NCBI RefSeq assembly: GCF_007970185.1
Contig: NZ_CP042431.1
Location: forward strand, 3,100,001-3,164,000
Source of the DNA: Pseudobacter ginsenosidimutans
Lineage (GTDB): Bacteria; Bacteroidota; Bacteroidia; Chitinophagales; Chitinophagaceae
DNA length: 64,000 nt
Reading direction: 5' to 3'
Part shown: positions 1 through 8,292 of the stretch, in pieces
How positions within the stretch are numbered: the first letter of the stretch is position 1
Layout: every line of letters begins with the position of its first letter
Program-made: the position numbers and the translations under genes
The notes under the pieces: model-generated
The model's input: only the letters and a program-made list of their open reading frames with translations
Database searches by the model: none
Told to the model about the DNA's origin: nothing

Positions 1-2
1 GC

Positions 3-866
3 GATTATCATCTGGGATCACTGTCCAATATCGAAGCTGTAAAAGTGGACAGCATTTATACAACGGTCTGTCATGCGCAGGGTGCTTATCCTTTATCGTA
101 TTATCCGCATAATTATCATTTTCTGGTGGCCACTGCCACGCTGGAAGGTAATTCATCGCTGGCATGGGAGGCCGCCAGGCAATTGCAGCATCATACATCA
201 GAAGAAATAATGCGAATGCCCGGCTGGGGAACCCTTCAACATTATTACACTATTCCATTTTATACTGCAGTAAAACTTTCCTTGTGGGATACAGTGCTGT
301 CCCTTCCCGCTCCGCCCAATGATCTTGTATATCCCCGTGCAATCTGGCATTATGCAAAAGGAATGGCTTATTTGGGAAAGCATCACTTGTCCAATGCAAA
401 AAAAGAAATGGATAGCGTGAAGATATTGGCGGCGGATACCACCCTGAAAGACCTTACTGTGTGGAGCATCAACACTACAGCAGACCTTGCACAGATCGCT
501 TCGAAAGTTTTGGCTGCCGGTATAGCATTTCAGGAAAAAAAGACAGATCAATCCATCGAATTGCTGAAAGAAGCTGTTGCACTTGAAGACAAGCTCAATT
601 ACAATGAGCCACCGGATTGGTTCTTTTCAGTGAGACACCATCTGGGTGCATTATTGCTGAAAGCAGGAAAATACAATGAAGCAGAGAAAGTTTATGATCA
701 GGATCTGCGGGTTTGGAAGAAGAATGGATGGGCGCTGATCGGATTGTACAATGCATTGACCCAGCAGGCAAAGAACAGGGAAGCACAGAAGGTTCATGCA
801 GCATTTGTAGAATCCTGGAAATATGCAGATAAGAAAATTTCATCCTCTTCAAGTATCGGGGATTAG
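3..866 (+). CDS. TPR-repeat protein, 5' end cut by window edge
   Basis: The frame is open from the first full codon (base 3) and runs to TAG at 864-866, so the N-terminus lies outside the window; the GTG at 45 is internal. The visible 287 residues are helical and TPR-like: the last third has repeat-type spacing (HHLGALLLKAGKYNEAEKVY, then LIGLYNALTQQAKNREAQKV). The segment YYPHNYHFLVATATLEG resembles a stretch I associate with large uncharacterised TPR proteins of Bacteroidota. It probably acts as a protein-interaction scaffold; whether it is exported cannot be told without the N-terminus. It is followed 107 bases later by a lipoprotein hydrolase on the same strand. Function beyond TPR is not recognisable. 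Confidence 0.75.
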   Translation, partial: DYHLGSLSNIEAVKVDSIYTTVCHAQGAYPLSYYPHNYHFLVATATLEGNSSLAWEAARQLQHHTSEEIMRMPGWGTLQHYYTIPFYTAVKLSLWDTVLSLPAPPNDLVYPRAIWHYAKGMAYLGKHHLSNAKKEMDSVKILAADTTLKDLTVWSINTTADLAQIASKVLAAGIAFQEKKTDQSIELLKEAVALEDKLNYNEPPDWFFSVRHHLGALLLKAGKYNEAEKVYDQDLRVWKKNGWALIGLYNALTQQAKNREAQKVHAAFVESWKYADKKISSSSSIGD

Positions 867-973
867 CGGGGATGATACTGCTCTGCCGCAATTTACCCTA
901 TGATTGCCGCTTATGCACAGCAGATAGGCCGGATTTGTTGACGAGCTTTGTATCGAAACAAAAAGACCCTGTA

Positions 974-1912
974 ATGAAAAAGCATTGGACTAACATCCTC
1001 TCGTTTGCTATCGTGATGTCAGTAATGGCATCCTGTCAATCGCCATCAAAGAATGAACAAAAAGGAACTGATACACAAGTAGAAAAAGATACTATCGGGA
1101 ACATTGAGCCGGATGAATCGGGCTATGCCGATGTAAATGGTTTGAAGATGTATTATGAAGTGTATGGAAAGGGTAAGCCCATTGTACTGTTGCATGGTTC
1201 TTTCATGAACATTCCTCTGAACTGGTCGAATATCATTCCTGTTCTATCGAAAGACCGGAAAGTGATCGTTGCAGAAATGCAGGGCCATGGCCGCACCAAA
1301 GATATTCCCCGGAAATTCAGTTATCAAAACATGGCAGACGATGTGTCTGCTTTGCTGAAACATCTCAAAACAGACAGCGCAGATGTACTCGGTTATAGTA
1401 TGGGAGGCGGTGTTGCATTTCAGTTTGCAGTGCGTCATCCTCAACAATTACGCAGGCTGGTGATATTGTCGGGCACATATGCGCATAACGGATGGTGGCC
1501 CGATGTGGAAGCCAGTTTTGCTGCTATCAATGCAGACATGTTCAAAGGAACACCGATACAGAAACAATACGATAGTCTGGGCAATGATCCGTCACGTTTC
1601 GGAGAGTATATAAAGAAAGTGATGAGCCCTGATCTTGAACCTTATGACTGGTCTAAGGAAGTAAAGAATATACAGGCTCCCATTTTTATGGCCATTGGTG
1701 ATGCTGATGGAGTCCGGTACGAACATGCACTGGACCTGTTTCGTGCAAAGGGTGGTGGTAAAATGGGCGATTTACACGGATTACCAAAGTCGAGGCTGGC
1801 GATTATTCCCGGTACTACGCATATCGGTATGATGCTGCATACGGGATGGTGGCTGCCGATGGTGACCGATTTTCTGGATTCCGACCTGAGCCCAACGCCA
1901 CCTACATTCTAG
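974..1912 (+). CDS. alpha/beta-hydrolase-fold lipoprotein
   Basis: A 312-residue protein. I start it at ATG 974 rather than at the upstream ATG 872, because the ORF from 974 begins with a typical lipoprotein signal peptide (KK, hydrophobic core, then MASC with Cys21 as the lipidated residue). A charged linker follows, then a full alpha/beta-hydrolase domain: oxyanion segment HGSFMN, nucleophile elbow GYSMGGG (Ser), an acid-loop candidate in GDADG, and the catalytic His in GTTHIGM. It is thus a membrane-anchored, probably periplasm-facing hydrolase, esterase- or haloperoxidase-like; the substrate is unknown. No operon partner is evident; the next gene starts 87 bases downstream. Confidence 0.85.
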   Translation: MKKHWTNILSFAIVMSVMASCQSPSKNEQKGTDTQVEKDTIGNIEPDESGYADVNGLKMYYEVYGKGKPIVLLHGSFMNIPLNWSNIIPVLSKDRKVIVAEMQGHGRTKDIPRKFSYQNMADDVSALLKHLKTDSADVLGYSMGGGVAFQFAVRHPQQLRRLVILSGTYAHNGWWPDVEASFAAINADMFKGTPIQKQYDSLGNDPSRFGEYIKKVMSPDLEPYDWSKEVKNIQAPIFMAIGDADGVRYEHALDLFRAKGGGKMGDLHGLPKSRLAIIPGTTHIGMMLHTGWWLPMVTDFLDSDLSPTPPTF

Positions 1913-1999
1913 GTGACCTGCTTCCAAAATAATTATTACCGTCAATTTGATACAGACGCTTGAAATAGCGAACTTAGGTAACAACAAATTTGGACTACT

Positions 2000-2395
2000 A
2001 TGAAAAAAGTAACAGGCCTGGGCGGTGTTTTCTTTAAATGCGCTGACCCAAAAGGAATGAACGATTGGTATGCCAAAAACCTGGGATTGACTACAAGCGA
2101 ATATGGAACCAATTTTGAATGGCTACATGCCGATGATCCAGGCAAAAAAGGGACCACTGTATGGTGTGCATTTCCGCAGGATACGCAATACTTCAATCCT
2201 TCAGCCAAGCCTTTCATGATCAATTACAGGGTAGAAAACCTGGTTGAGCTGGTTGAAGAACTAAGAAAGAGCGATGTGACCATTGTTGATGAAATTGCGG
2301 AATACGATTATGGTAAATTCGTTCATATTCTCGATCCTGAAGGAAATATCATCGAGCTGTGGGAACCCAGGGAAGAATCGGATAAGCAATCCTGA
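2000..2395 (+). CDS. VOC (glyoxalase/bleomycin-resistance) superfamily protein
   Basis: A 131-residue cytoplasmic protein with one vicinal-oxygen-chelate fold: N-terminal GVFFKCADPKGMNDWYAKNLGL (beta-alpha start of a VOC half) and C-terminal FVHILDPEGNIIELWEP, the usual end with a metal-ligand Glu. Members are metal-dependent lyases, dioxygenases or drug binders; this one has no context that fixes a substrate. It is convergent with the pseudouridine synthase gene, whose stop lies 11 bases away; no terminator hairpin was recognised between them. Confidence 0.85.
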   Translation: MKKVTGLGGVFFKCADPKGMNDWYAKNLGLTTSEYGTNFEWLHADDPGKKGTTVWCAFPQDTQYFNPSAKPFMINYRVENLVELVEELRKSDVTIVDEIAEYDYGKFVHILDPEGNIIELWEPREESDKQS

Positions 2396-2406
2396 TACAT
2401 CGCAGA

Positions 2407-4119
2407 TCAAAAACTTTCTTCCACTTCGAAGCTGATCTTTTCTTTTGTTTTGGGATGCATAAATTCGATAGATGCTGCGTGCAGACACATTCTTTCTGAC
2501 GCTGTTCCGTAAAGATCATCTCCTACAATGGGAGCATCAAGTCCTAATTCATGAGCAGCGTGCATACGCAATTGGTGGGTCCTTCCGGTAAGCGGCCAAA
2601 AATCGACTTTGGTGGTGGCCTTGTACCGTTTTATCATTTTCCATTTTGTGACGCTTTTCTTTCCGGTTTCAAAACAAACGAGTTGCCTTGGCCGGTTGAA
2701 AAGATCGGCACTGAGCGGAAGATCGATCTCTCCTTCTGACTGATCGATCACTTTGGAAAGTAATGCCCTGTATCTTTTACTGACAGTTCGTTGCAGGAAT
2801 TGCCTTTGGAGATGCTTGTGCACCTGTTGGGTCTTAGCAATCACCAGGAGCCCCGAAGTATCCATGTCGAGCCGGTGAACCATTAGTGGTTCAGTTTTTT
2901 TCCAAATATTTTTCAGCCTGGAATAAACCGAGTCCTCAATATCAACTCCGGGAACAGAACGTAGTCCCGCCGGCTTGTTCACCACCGCAAGGCTATCGTC
3001 TTCAAAAATTATTTCGAGATCATATCTGCCATCTGTGTTTACCAGGAAAGGATTCTCTTCAACAGGCATTCCTTCCAGCATATGTGCCAGAATAGGTTTG
3101 CATTTTCCAGTGCAGGCCGGATAGAAATGTTTATGTTTTCTGATCTCGGATACCGGGGAAGCTCCCCACCAGAATTCGGCCATCGCTAAGGGTTTGTAAC
3201 CGTTCTCAAATGCGAACTGCAGCAGTTTGGGTGTAGCGCATTCGCCGGCTGCTGAAGGTGGTTTGCCAAATGGTGTCTGGCTGAAAACCTCTTGCAGGCT
3301 TTTTCTTTTTCCGTTTTTATTCAGGAATGAATATTTTTCAAATAGTTGTTGCTGCAATGCGGCTGATCTTTCCCTGCGTTCATTTTTCAGGGCTTCGATG
3401 GCTTTTTCGATTTGTGACAGCCTGGTTTGCTTTTCCTCCAGCAGCGGTTTCCATTTGTTGGTAAGGTCCCTGAGCAGGCGTTTATCGAAGAGACTTTCAC
3501 GTATCAGACCGGCTTCAGCCAGGTGGTAATCTTGCTTACTCAGGCTTCTGTTCGATTCACGGATCTGATCACGCGTTATTTTGTTGCTTCTTAACTGTGT
3601 TTTTAAGGTTGAAATTTCCTGTGCGGATTGAGCGGATAATTTTTCGATGTTCTCTCTTAATGATTGATAGTCTTCATCCGAGCAGATCTCTGTGATCCTG
3701 TGGTTAACAGCGCTGATGATCTCCACCTCTTTAAGAAAAAAACTGTTTTCAATTAGCATATCAAATACAGGAGGAACAAATTTCGGGTGATCATTGGAGT
3801 TGGCCAGTTTACCTGAAAATGCAGAAAGGTAACCCAGTTTCCCCTCCGCATCCTGCACTACCAGAACACCAAACATTTTCCCGATAACAGAACCTTCCTT
3901 TTCCGGGCTCAGTCCAAAATTATGGTCAAGGTCCGTTTGTGTTTCGAGGTAGTGCTGTAGTTCGGAAACAGCAATCTTTGCCAATGGATGCGGCTCATAA
4001 TAAAATGGAAAAGTGAACCGCTCAGGTAATGCAATCCCGGCAATCTGCTCATTCCGGAACCAGGAAATTTTCTGAAGTATATCGTTGCTCAAGTATCGAT
4101 TCGTTTGATTGTTGCTCAT
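2407..4119 (-). CDS. RluA-family pseudouridine synthase with long N-terminal extension
   Basis: Start taken at the ATG giving MSNNQTNRYLSND (4119) instead of the in-frame ATG five codons upstream; 570 residues. The C-terminal third is an RluA catalytic domain: HRLDMDTSGLLVIAKT holds the catalytic Asp (near residue 415) and GRTHQLRMHAAH is the second signature. The N-terminal half is not an S4 domain but a mixed region with a long Glu/Lys/Arg-rich coiled-coil-like stretch (about residues 160-270), as in the roughly 550-residue RluA paralogues of many Gram-negative bacteria. It isomerises uridine to pseudouridine in rRNA or tRNA; the exact site cannot be assigned. Confidence 0.88.
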   Translation of the reverse strand: MSNNQTNRYLSNDILQKISWFRNEQIAGIALPERFTFPFYYEPHPLAKIAVSELQHYLETQTDLDHNFGLSPEKEGSVIGKMFGVLVVQDAEGKLGYLSAFSGKLANSNDHPKFVPPVFDMLIENSFFLKEVEIISAVNHRITEICSDEDYQSLRENIEKLSAQSAQEISTLKTQLRSNKITRDQIRESNRSLSKQDYHLAEAGLIRESLFDKRLLRDLTNKWKPLLEEKQTRLSQIEKAIEALKNERRERSAALQQQLFEKYSFLNKNGKRKSLQEVFSQTPFGKPPSAAGECATPKLLQFAFENGYKPLAMAEFWWGASPVSEIRKHKHFYPACTGKCKPILAHMLEGMPVEENPFLVNTDGRYDLEIIFEDDSLAVVNKPAGLRSVPGVDIEDSVYSRLKNIWKKTEPLMVHRLDMDTSGLLVIAKTQQVHKHLQRQFLQRTVSKRYRALLSKVIDQSEGEIDLPLSADLFNRPRQLVCFETGKKSVTKWKMIKRYKATTKVDFWPLTGRTHQLRMHAAHELGLDAPIVGDDLYGTASERMCLHAASIEFMHPKTKEKISFEVEESF

Positions 4120-4159
4120 AATAAAGCACAACAAAGGTAATAACTTTACTGGGTACCGG

Positions 4160-4324
4160 TTATTGGACCAGGACTTTCCTGCGGAATACAGTTTTTGCTG
4201 ACCAGATGCTCAACGTGTAAACACCAGCCGGCAAACCGGCAACGAAGATAGTCCGTCTTTGCAAATTCTCGGTCGTTGTAACCACTCTATAAAAAACAAA
4301 CTGTCTCCGAAAATTTACATCCAT
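4160..4324 (-). pseudogene. orphan T9SS type-A C-terminal sorting domain fragment
   Basis: Reading the minus strand from ATG 4324 gives 54 codons ending in TAA at 4160. The last 30 residues contain VAGLPAGVYTLSI and then KTVFRRKVLVQ, the pattern of a type IX secretion C-terminal domain (L-x-x-G-x-Y...G/AK...RK-x-x-V). Such domains normally close large secreted enzymes or adhesins. Here the frame is stopped immediately upstream (TAA at 4325-4327) and the region upstream is the promoter side of the divergent lipoprotein gene, so only the tail of a lost gene remains. It also shows the genome probably has or had a T9SS. A 54-residue independent protein is possible but has no signal peptide. Confidence 0.6.
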
Positions 4325-4429
4325 TTACATTCTTTTTACAAGCTGTTTACTACCGTTTCTTCTCTTTGAACGTAGGTTTGGATAAAGAAAGTCAGCTTCC
4401 ACGAAATTCTTAAGTGATTAATATAGATT

Positions 4430-5455
4430 ATGAAATACGTACAGGTGTATGCTTTGTTCCTGGTGTCCGTTTGTTACAGTTCCTGTGGACAAAACCAAAC
4501 AAACGTACCACAAGATAAGATCAAGGCCACAAGAGCTAATTACTCCGAGTCTCAACTTAAAGAGGCGGATACCACCAAGGTGCCTATGAGTATGGTTCGG
4601 AATGTAAAGCAAGCCAGAAACGGAGACATTTTGATTGCTTCTTATTTAGGTGTGTTTCGATACGATGGAACATCTTTTACCAACCTAACAAGTAAAATAG
4701 TTTCGCCCCGCTTCTCCAGCTTCTGGGATGTGCTCGAAGACCAAAAAGGAAATCTTTGGTTCGGCACCCGGGATTCAGGTGTGTATCGTTTCGATGGCAA
4801 ATCCTTTCAACATTTTACAACAAAGGATGGGCTTAGCAGTAATACTGCGATTCATATTTATGAAGATAGAGCCGGTAATATTTGGTTTGGAGCAAGTCGT
4901 TACGATGGGAAATCTTTTCGAAATTTTACCACAAAAGATGGATTTCCCAGTAACAGTATTTGTTTACTCCTTGAAGATAAAACCGGCAAGCTTTGGTTTG
5001 GTGCACCACTAGAAAATATGTTCGTTTATGATGGAAAAACATTTACCGTTTTAAAAAACAAAGATGGCAAAGCGTTTAACAACGTTTGGTCGATAATTGA
5101 AGATAGAAAAGGAAGCATTTGGTTCGGTGACGTTAACGGTCTTTGGCGTTATGACGGCAGTACCTTTACGCACGTATCTCAGAGGGGAGCTTATGCTATA
5201 ATCGAAGATAAAAAAGGAAACATCTGGACTACTGGTGAAGTAAATCCGAAGGCCTGGGCACTTTCACGTTATGATGCAAAGTCCTTGTACGATAAAACGC
5301 CCACTGTAACAGAAATTAAGTCAGGAGGAAGAATGGGTTTTTTGGGAATATTGGAAGCCAAGGATGGAAGTATTTGGTATGGATCTGGAAATGGGGTGCA
5401 TCGTTTTGATGGAAAGATATTTACAGACTTTAGAAATAAAGAGGGGCAGGAATAA
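4430..5455 (+). CDS. two-component-regulator-propeller (Reg_prop) lipoprotein
   Basis: A 341-residue protein starting with a lipoprotein signal (hydrophobic segment ending VCYSSCGQ). The rest is a row of Reg_prop repeats, each with a G-x-I/L-W-F/Y-G core followed by a Y/FDG element: GNLWFGTRDSG, GNIWFGAS, GKLWFGAP, GSIWFGDVNG, GNIWTTGE, GSIWYGSGNG. Reg_prop repeats fold into the beta-propeller sensors of hybrid kinases, but here there is no Y_Y_Y, membrane or kinase domain, so this is a free-standing membrane-anchored propeller, presumably a binding or sensing accessory. It has no obvious kinase neighbour; two full kinases with the same repeats occur elsewhere in the window. Confidence 0.8.
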   Translation: MKYVQVYALFLVSVCYSSCGQNQTNVPQDKIKATRANYSESQLKEADTTKVPMSMVRNVKQARNGDILIASYLGVFRYDGTSFTNLTSKIVSPRFSSFWDVLEDQKGNLWFGTRDSGVYRFDGKSFQHFTTKDGLSSNTAIHIYEDRAGNIWFGASRYDGKSFRNFTTKDGFPSNSICLLLEDKTGKLWFGAPLENMFVYDGKTFTVLKNKDGKAFNNVWSIIEDRKGSIWFGDVNGLWRYDGSTFTHVSQRGAYAIIEDKKGNIWTTGEVNPKAWALSRYDAKSLYDKTPTVTEIKSGGRMGFLGILEAKDGSIWYGSGNGVHRFDGKIFTDFRNKEGQE

Positions 5456-5692
5456 TGTGTGGCCGACATTTTTACTCGCCAGGCTTTTTATTTTAGATTG
5501 TAGAAATAAAAAAATATCAAACAGATTAACAAAATTGAGTACTAACAAAAGAGGAGCAGCGGCGTACTACAGCAGAAAGCTGTAACCGTTGTGTAGGGCT
5601 CCTAAAAGTTATGCCTGACTGCTGGATTCGAACCCAAACAAATTATTCCTTCTGACGATTTAGAAGCTTAAAGAAGTGAAATTGATTCGAAC

Positions 5693-5730
5693 AAAAAAGG
5701 CTTTAAGCTCTATAACTTAAAGCCTTTTTT
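5693..5730. terminator. bidirectional intrinsic terminator
   Basis: Perfect 15-bp inverted repeat, 5693-5707 with 5716-5730, with an 8-nt loop, an A-run on the left arm and a T-run on the right arm. It can terminate in both directions. It lies 240 bases after the propeller lipoprotein. The remaining sequence between 5456 and the insertion element holds no gene I can support. Confidence 0.7.
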
Positions 5731-5880
5731 GTTTTTTGTCGGGTCAGCTGGACAAATTTCGAACCTGCTGATACAGGATTTAAAGATTTTAATTGGCTTT
5801 GTAAGCCTTAATAAGGAATAGCAAAAGTATCTAATTAACATGACAAAATGGCAAAGCAAACTAATCAGACAATTATTGCT

Positions 5881-5888
5881 GTTTTACC
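5881..5888. repeat. IS target-site duplication, left copy
   Basis: GTTTTACC, identical to 7187-7194 and directly abutting the left inverted repeat of the IS. The next base (G) is also the same on both sides, so 9 bp is an alternative reading. Confidence 0.8.
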
Positions 5889-7186
5889 GAGAGTATTACA
5901 AAAAGTGTGTCAGTAAAAAGTTTAATAACTTTAAACTGGCAACATGGAAAAGAAAAACTTTGATTTCGAGAGCTTCAAGAAGCAGGCAACAAGTCGTTTG
6001 AAGAACGGCGAAAGCCTTTTAGGTAAGGATGGAGTACTCACCCCATTGCTGAAAGAGTTCCTGGAAGGGGCTCTGGATGGGGAACTGGAAGCTCATTTAG
6101 AGGAAGATCCTGCAGAGAACAATCGTAAGAATGGCAAAGGCCGCAAACAGGTAAAGACTTCGATTGGTACTGTAGACATCAACCCACCGCGTGATCGCAA
6201 TGGCAGCTTCGAGCCGGAGCTGATTCCCAAAAGACATAAGACGTTAGGAGTAGATCTGGACCGCCAGATTATAGCCTTATATGCTCGTGGAGCAAGCTAT
6301 AGTGATATTCGGGACCATCTGATGGATATGTATGGCCTGGAAGCCTCCACAGCAACCATCAGCCGTGTTACTGATAAAATTCTTCCCCTGATCCAGGAGT
6401 GGCGCAGTCGTCCATTGGAGCGGGTCTATCCGTTTGTATGGCTGGATGCCATTCATTACAAGGTTCGTCATGAAGGTCGTGTGGTAAGTCGTGCTGTCTA
6501 TTGCATTATCGGCCTCACTCAGGAAGGGTACAAGGAACTGCTGGGTATGTACATCGGAGAAAATGAAGGTGCAAAATTCTGGCTGCAGGTACTTACTGAT
6601 CTGCAAAACCGAGGTCTGGAAGATATTTTCATTGCCTGTATTGATAACCTGACTGGCTTTGCCGATGCTATCGAGAGTGTGTTTCCGAAAACAGAAGTCC
6701 AGTTATGTATTGTGCACCAGGTCCGCAATTCTCAAAAATATCTCTCTTACAAAGACCTCAAGCCTTTTATGAAAGACTTGCAAAACGTCTACAAAGCAAC
6801 TACCATAGAACTGGCGGAACGCAGCCTTGATCAGCTGGAATCCAACTGGGGAGAGCGTTATCCGAAGGTTATCGAATCCTGGAGAAAGAACTGGCCCAGA
6901 CTGAGCAACTACTTCCAGTATAACAAAGATGTTCGAAGGATCATGTACACCACTAACATCATTGAAGGCTTCCATCGTCAACTAAGAGCTGTCACCAAAT
7001 CAAAAGGCGCCTTCCAATCGGAAGACGCCCTAATGAAGCTTTTATTCCTGGTGCAGGAAAATATATGTGCCAGGTGGAATAAGCCTGTCCACAACTGGAA
7101 CCAGACATTGGCTCAATTATCCATTATCTTTAGTGATAGATTAAAACTCAATCTTTAAAAAGTGACACACTTAATGTAACACTACC
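5889..7186 (+). mobile_element. IS256-family insertion sequence, intact
   Basis: A 1298-bp element bounded by imperfect 24-bp terminal inverted repeats (5889-5912 and 7163-7186, 19 of 24 positions matching, inner part AAGTGTGTCA identical) and flanked by an 8-bp direct repeat. It carries one transposase gene. Length, repeat size and 8-9-bp duplication fit the IS256 family. Intact ends, an identical duplication and an intact transposase suggest recent insertion. Joining the flanks across one copy of the duplication restores a non-coding-looking AT-rich stretch with only short open frames, so no interrupted gene can be named. Confidence 0.9.
5944..7158 (+). CDS. IS256-family (MULE-like DDE) transposase
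   Basis: A 404-residue mutator-type transposase: N-terminal helical DNA-binding part, then GTVDINPPRDRNGSFEPELIP, typical of IS256. The DDE triad is visible as WLDAIHYKV (first Asp), IACIDNLTGF (second Asp) and TTNIIEGFHRQLR (Glu), with the family C/D(2)H motif as LCIVHQVRNS. Full length with no frameshift, so probably active. It starts 55 bases inside the left end of the element and stops 28 bases before the right end. Confidence 0.95.
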   Translation: MEKKNFDFESFKKQATSRLKNGESLLGKDGVLTPLLKEFLEGALDGELEAHLEEDPAENNRKNGKGRKQVKTSIGTVDINPPRDRNGSFEPELIPKRHKTLGVDLDRQIIALYARGASYSDIRDHLMDMYGLEASTATISRVTDKILPLIQEWRSRPLERVYPFVWLDAIHYKVRHEGRVVSRAVYCIIGLTQEGYKELLGMYIGENEGAKFWLQVLTDLQNRGLEDIFIACIDNLTGFADAIESVFPKTEVQLCIVHQVRNSQKYLSYKDLKPFMKDLQNVYKATTIELAERSLDQLESNWGERYPKVIESWRKNWPRLSNYFQYNKDVRRIMYTTNIIEGFHRQLRAVTKSKGAFQSEDALMKLLFLVQENICARWNKPVHNWNQTLAQLSIIFSDRLKLNL

Positions 7187-7194
7187 GTTTTACC
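7187..7194. repeat. IS target-site duplication, right copy
   Basis: GTTTTACC, abutting the right inverted repeat and identical to 5881-5888. Confidence 0.8.
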
Positions 7195-7263
7195 GCTGGA
7201 AACCGATTTTCTTAAGACAATGGTTAGTTCTTATTGAAGTAGCTGATTTTTTCAGCAATAGTT

Positions 7264-8265
7264 TTATTTTATTTTGATAACAACTTTACCTTTTGCACGC
7301 CCTGTTTCCACATACCCCATAGCTTCATTGGTTTGCTCAAATGGAAATACCTTGTCAATAACTGGTTTTATGATACCTGCATCAATAAGTGAAGTAATTT
7401 GGCCTAATTGAGTTCCTTCTGCCCTCATGAAAAGGAATGAATAGCTTACATTGAGTCGCTTTGCTTTTTTTCTCACTCCGGCGCTTAGAAGGCGCACTAT
7501 TAATTTCATGAACCAGGGCGCTTTGATTTCTTCTGCAAAACTGGGATCAGGCGGACCAGAGATAGAAATAAGTTTTCCCCCAGGTTTTAATATTCGCAAA
7601 GATTTTTCAAGAGTCTTTGCATCCTGACTATTTAATACTATATCGTAATCTTTCAATAGTGTTTCAAAATCCTCTTTTCTATAATTAATTACAATATCTG
7701 CACCGAGACTTTTGACTAAATCAATATTACTGGCACTTGTTGTGGTAGCTACAGTAGCGCCCAAATGTTTCGCTAACTGAATGGCAAATGTGCCCACACC
7801 ACCAGAACCTGCCTGGATGAAAACTTTTTGCCCTTTCTTCACATTTGCCTTTTCAACCAGCGCCTGCCATGCGGTTAAACCAACCAATGGAATAGACGCA
7901 GCTTCTTCCATTGAGAAATTTCCGGGCTTTAATGCAACATCGTTTTCATTAATCGCAATAAGTTCTGCAAAAGTGCCAATCCTATGATCTGACGGACGCG
8001 CATACACTTCATCGCCGGTTTTGAATTGTTTTACACCTAAACCTACTTTTATTACGATTCCCGCTACGTCGTGTCCCAGCGTAATAGGAGGTTTATAAGG
8101 TAGAATTAACTTAAAGTCACCATTTTTTATTTTGGAATCCAGAATATTTACACTGGCAGCGTGAATCTGCACTAATACATCATTTGCCCTTAAAACCGGT
8201 TCTGCGATCTCGGCAGATTGCAAATTTTCTTTTTTGCCGTATCGGTTTATAATAAATGCTTTCAT
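7264..8265 (-). CDS. NAD(P)-dependent MDR oxidoreductase (quinone-reductase-like)
   Basis: A 333-residue medium-chain dehydrogenase/reductase. The N-terminal GroES-like domain has PITLGHDVAGIV; the Rossmann motif is GSGGVGTFAIQLAKHLGA with TTTS after beta-2, suggesting NADPH preference. Cysteine zinc ligands are absent, which points to the zinc-free quinone oxidoreductase/enoyl reductase branch. It is the last gene of a three-gene minus-strand cluster (spacings 57 and 27 bases) divergent from an HxlR regulator. The inferred role is reduction of quinones or reactive carbonyls. Confidence 0.88.
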   Translation of the reverse strand: MKAFIINRYGKKENLQSAEIAEPVLRANDVLVQIHAASVNILDSKIKNGDFKLILPYKPPITLGHDVAGIVIKVGLGVKQFKTGDEVYARPSDHRIGTFAELIAINENDVALKPGNFSMEEAASIPLVGLTAWQALVEKANVKKGQKVFIQAGSGGVGTFAIQLAKHLGATVATTTSASNIDLVKSLGADIVINYRKEDFETLLKDYDIVLNSQDAKTLEKSLRILKPGGKLISISGPPDPSFAEEIKAPWFMKLIVRLLSAGVRKKAKRLNVSYSFLFMRAEGTQLGQITSLIDAGIIKPVIDKVFPFEQTNEAMGYVETGRAKGKVVIKIK

Positions 8266-8292
8266 TTTTATTAATTGTTATTCATAAATAGC

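Noticed and set aside
5600-5780. tRNA-like pieces (several TTCGAAC motifs next to a tRNA-style terminator)
   Set aside because: The T-stems do not pair and no acceptor or anticodon stem can be built; only the terminator at 5693-5730 is supported.
5840-7277. A small gene split by the IS element
   Set aside because: Joining the flanks restores two different short frames (about 43 and 27 codons), neither with family features, so no interrupted gene can be claimed.
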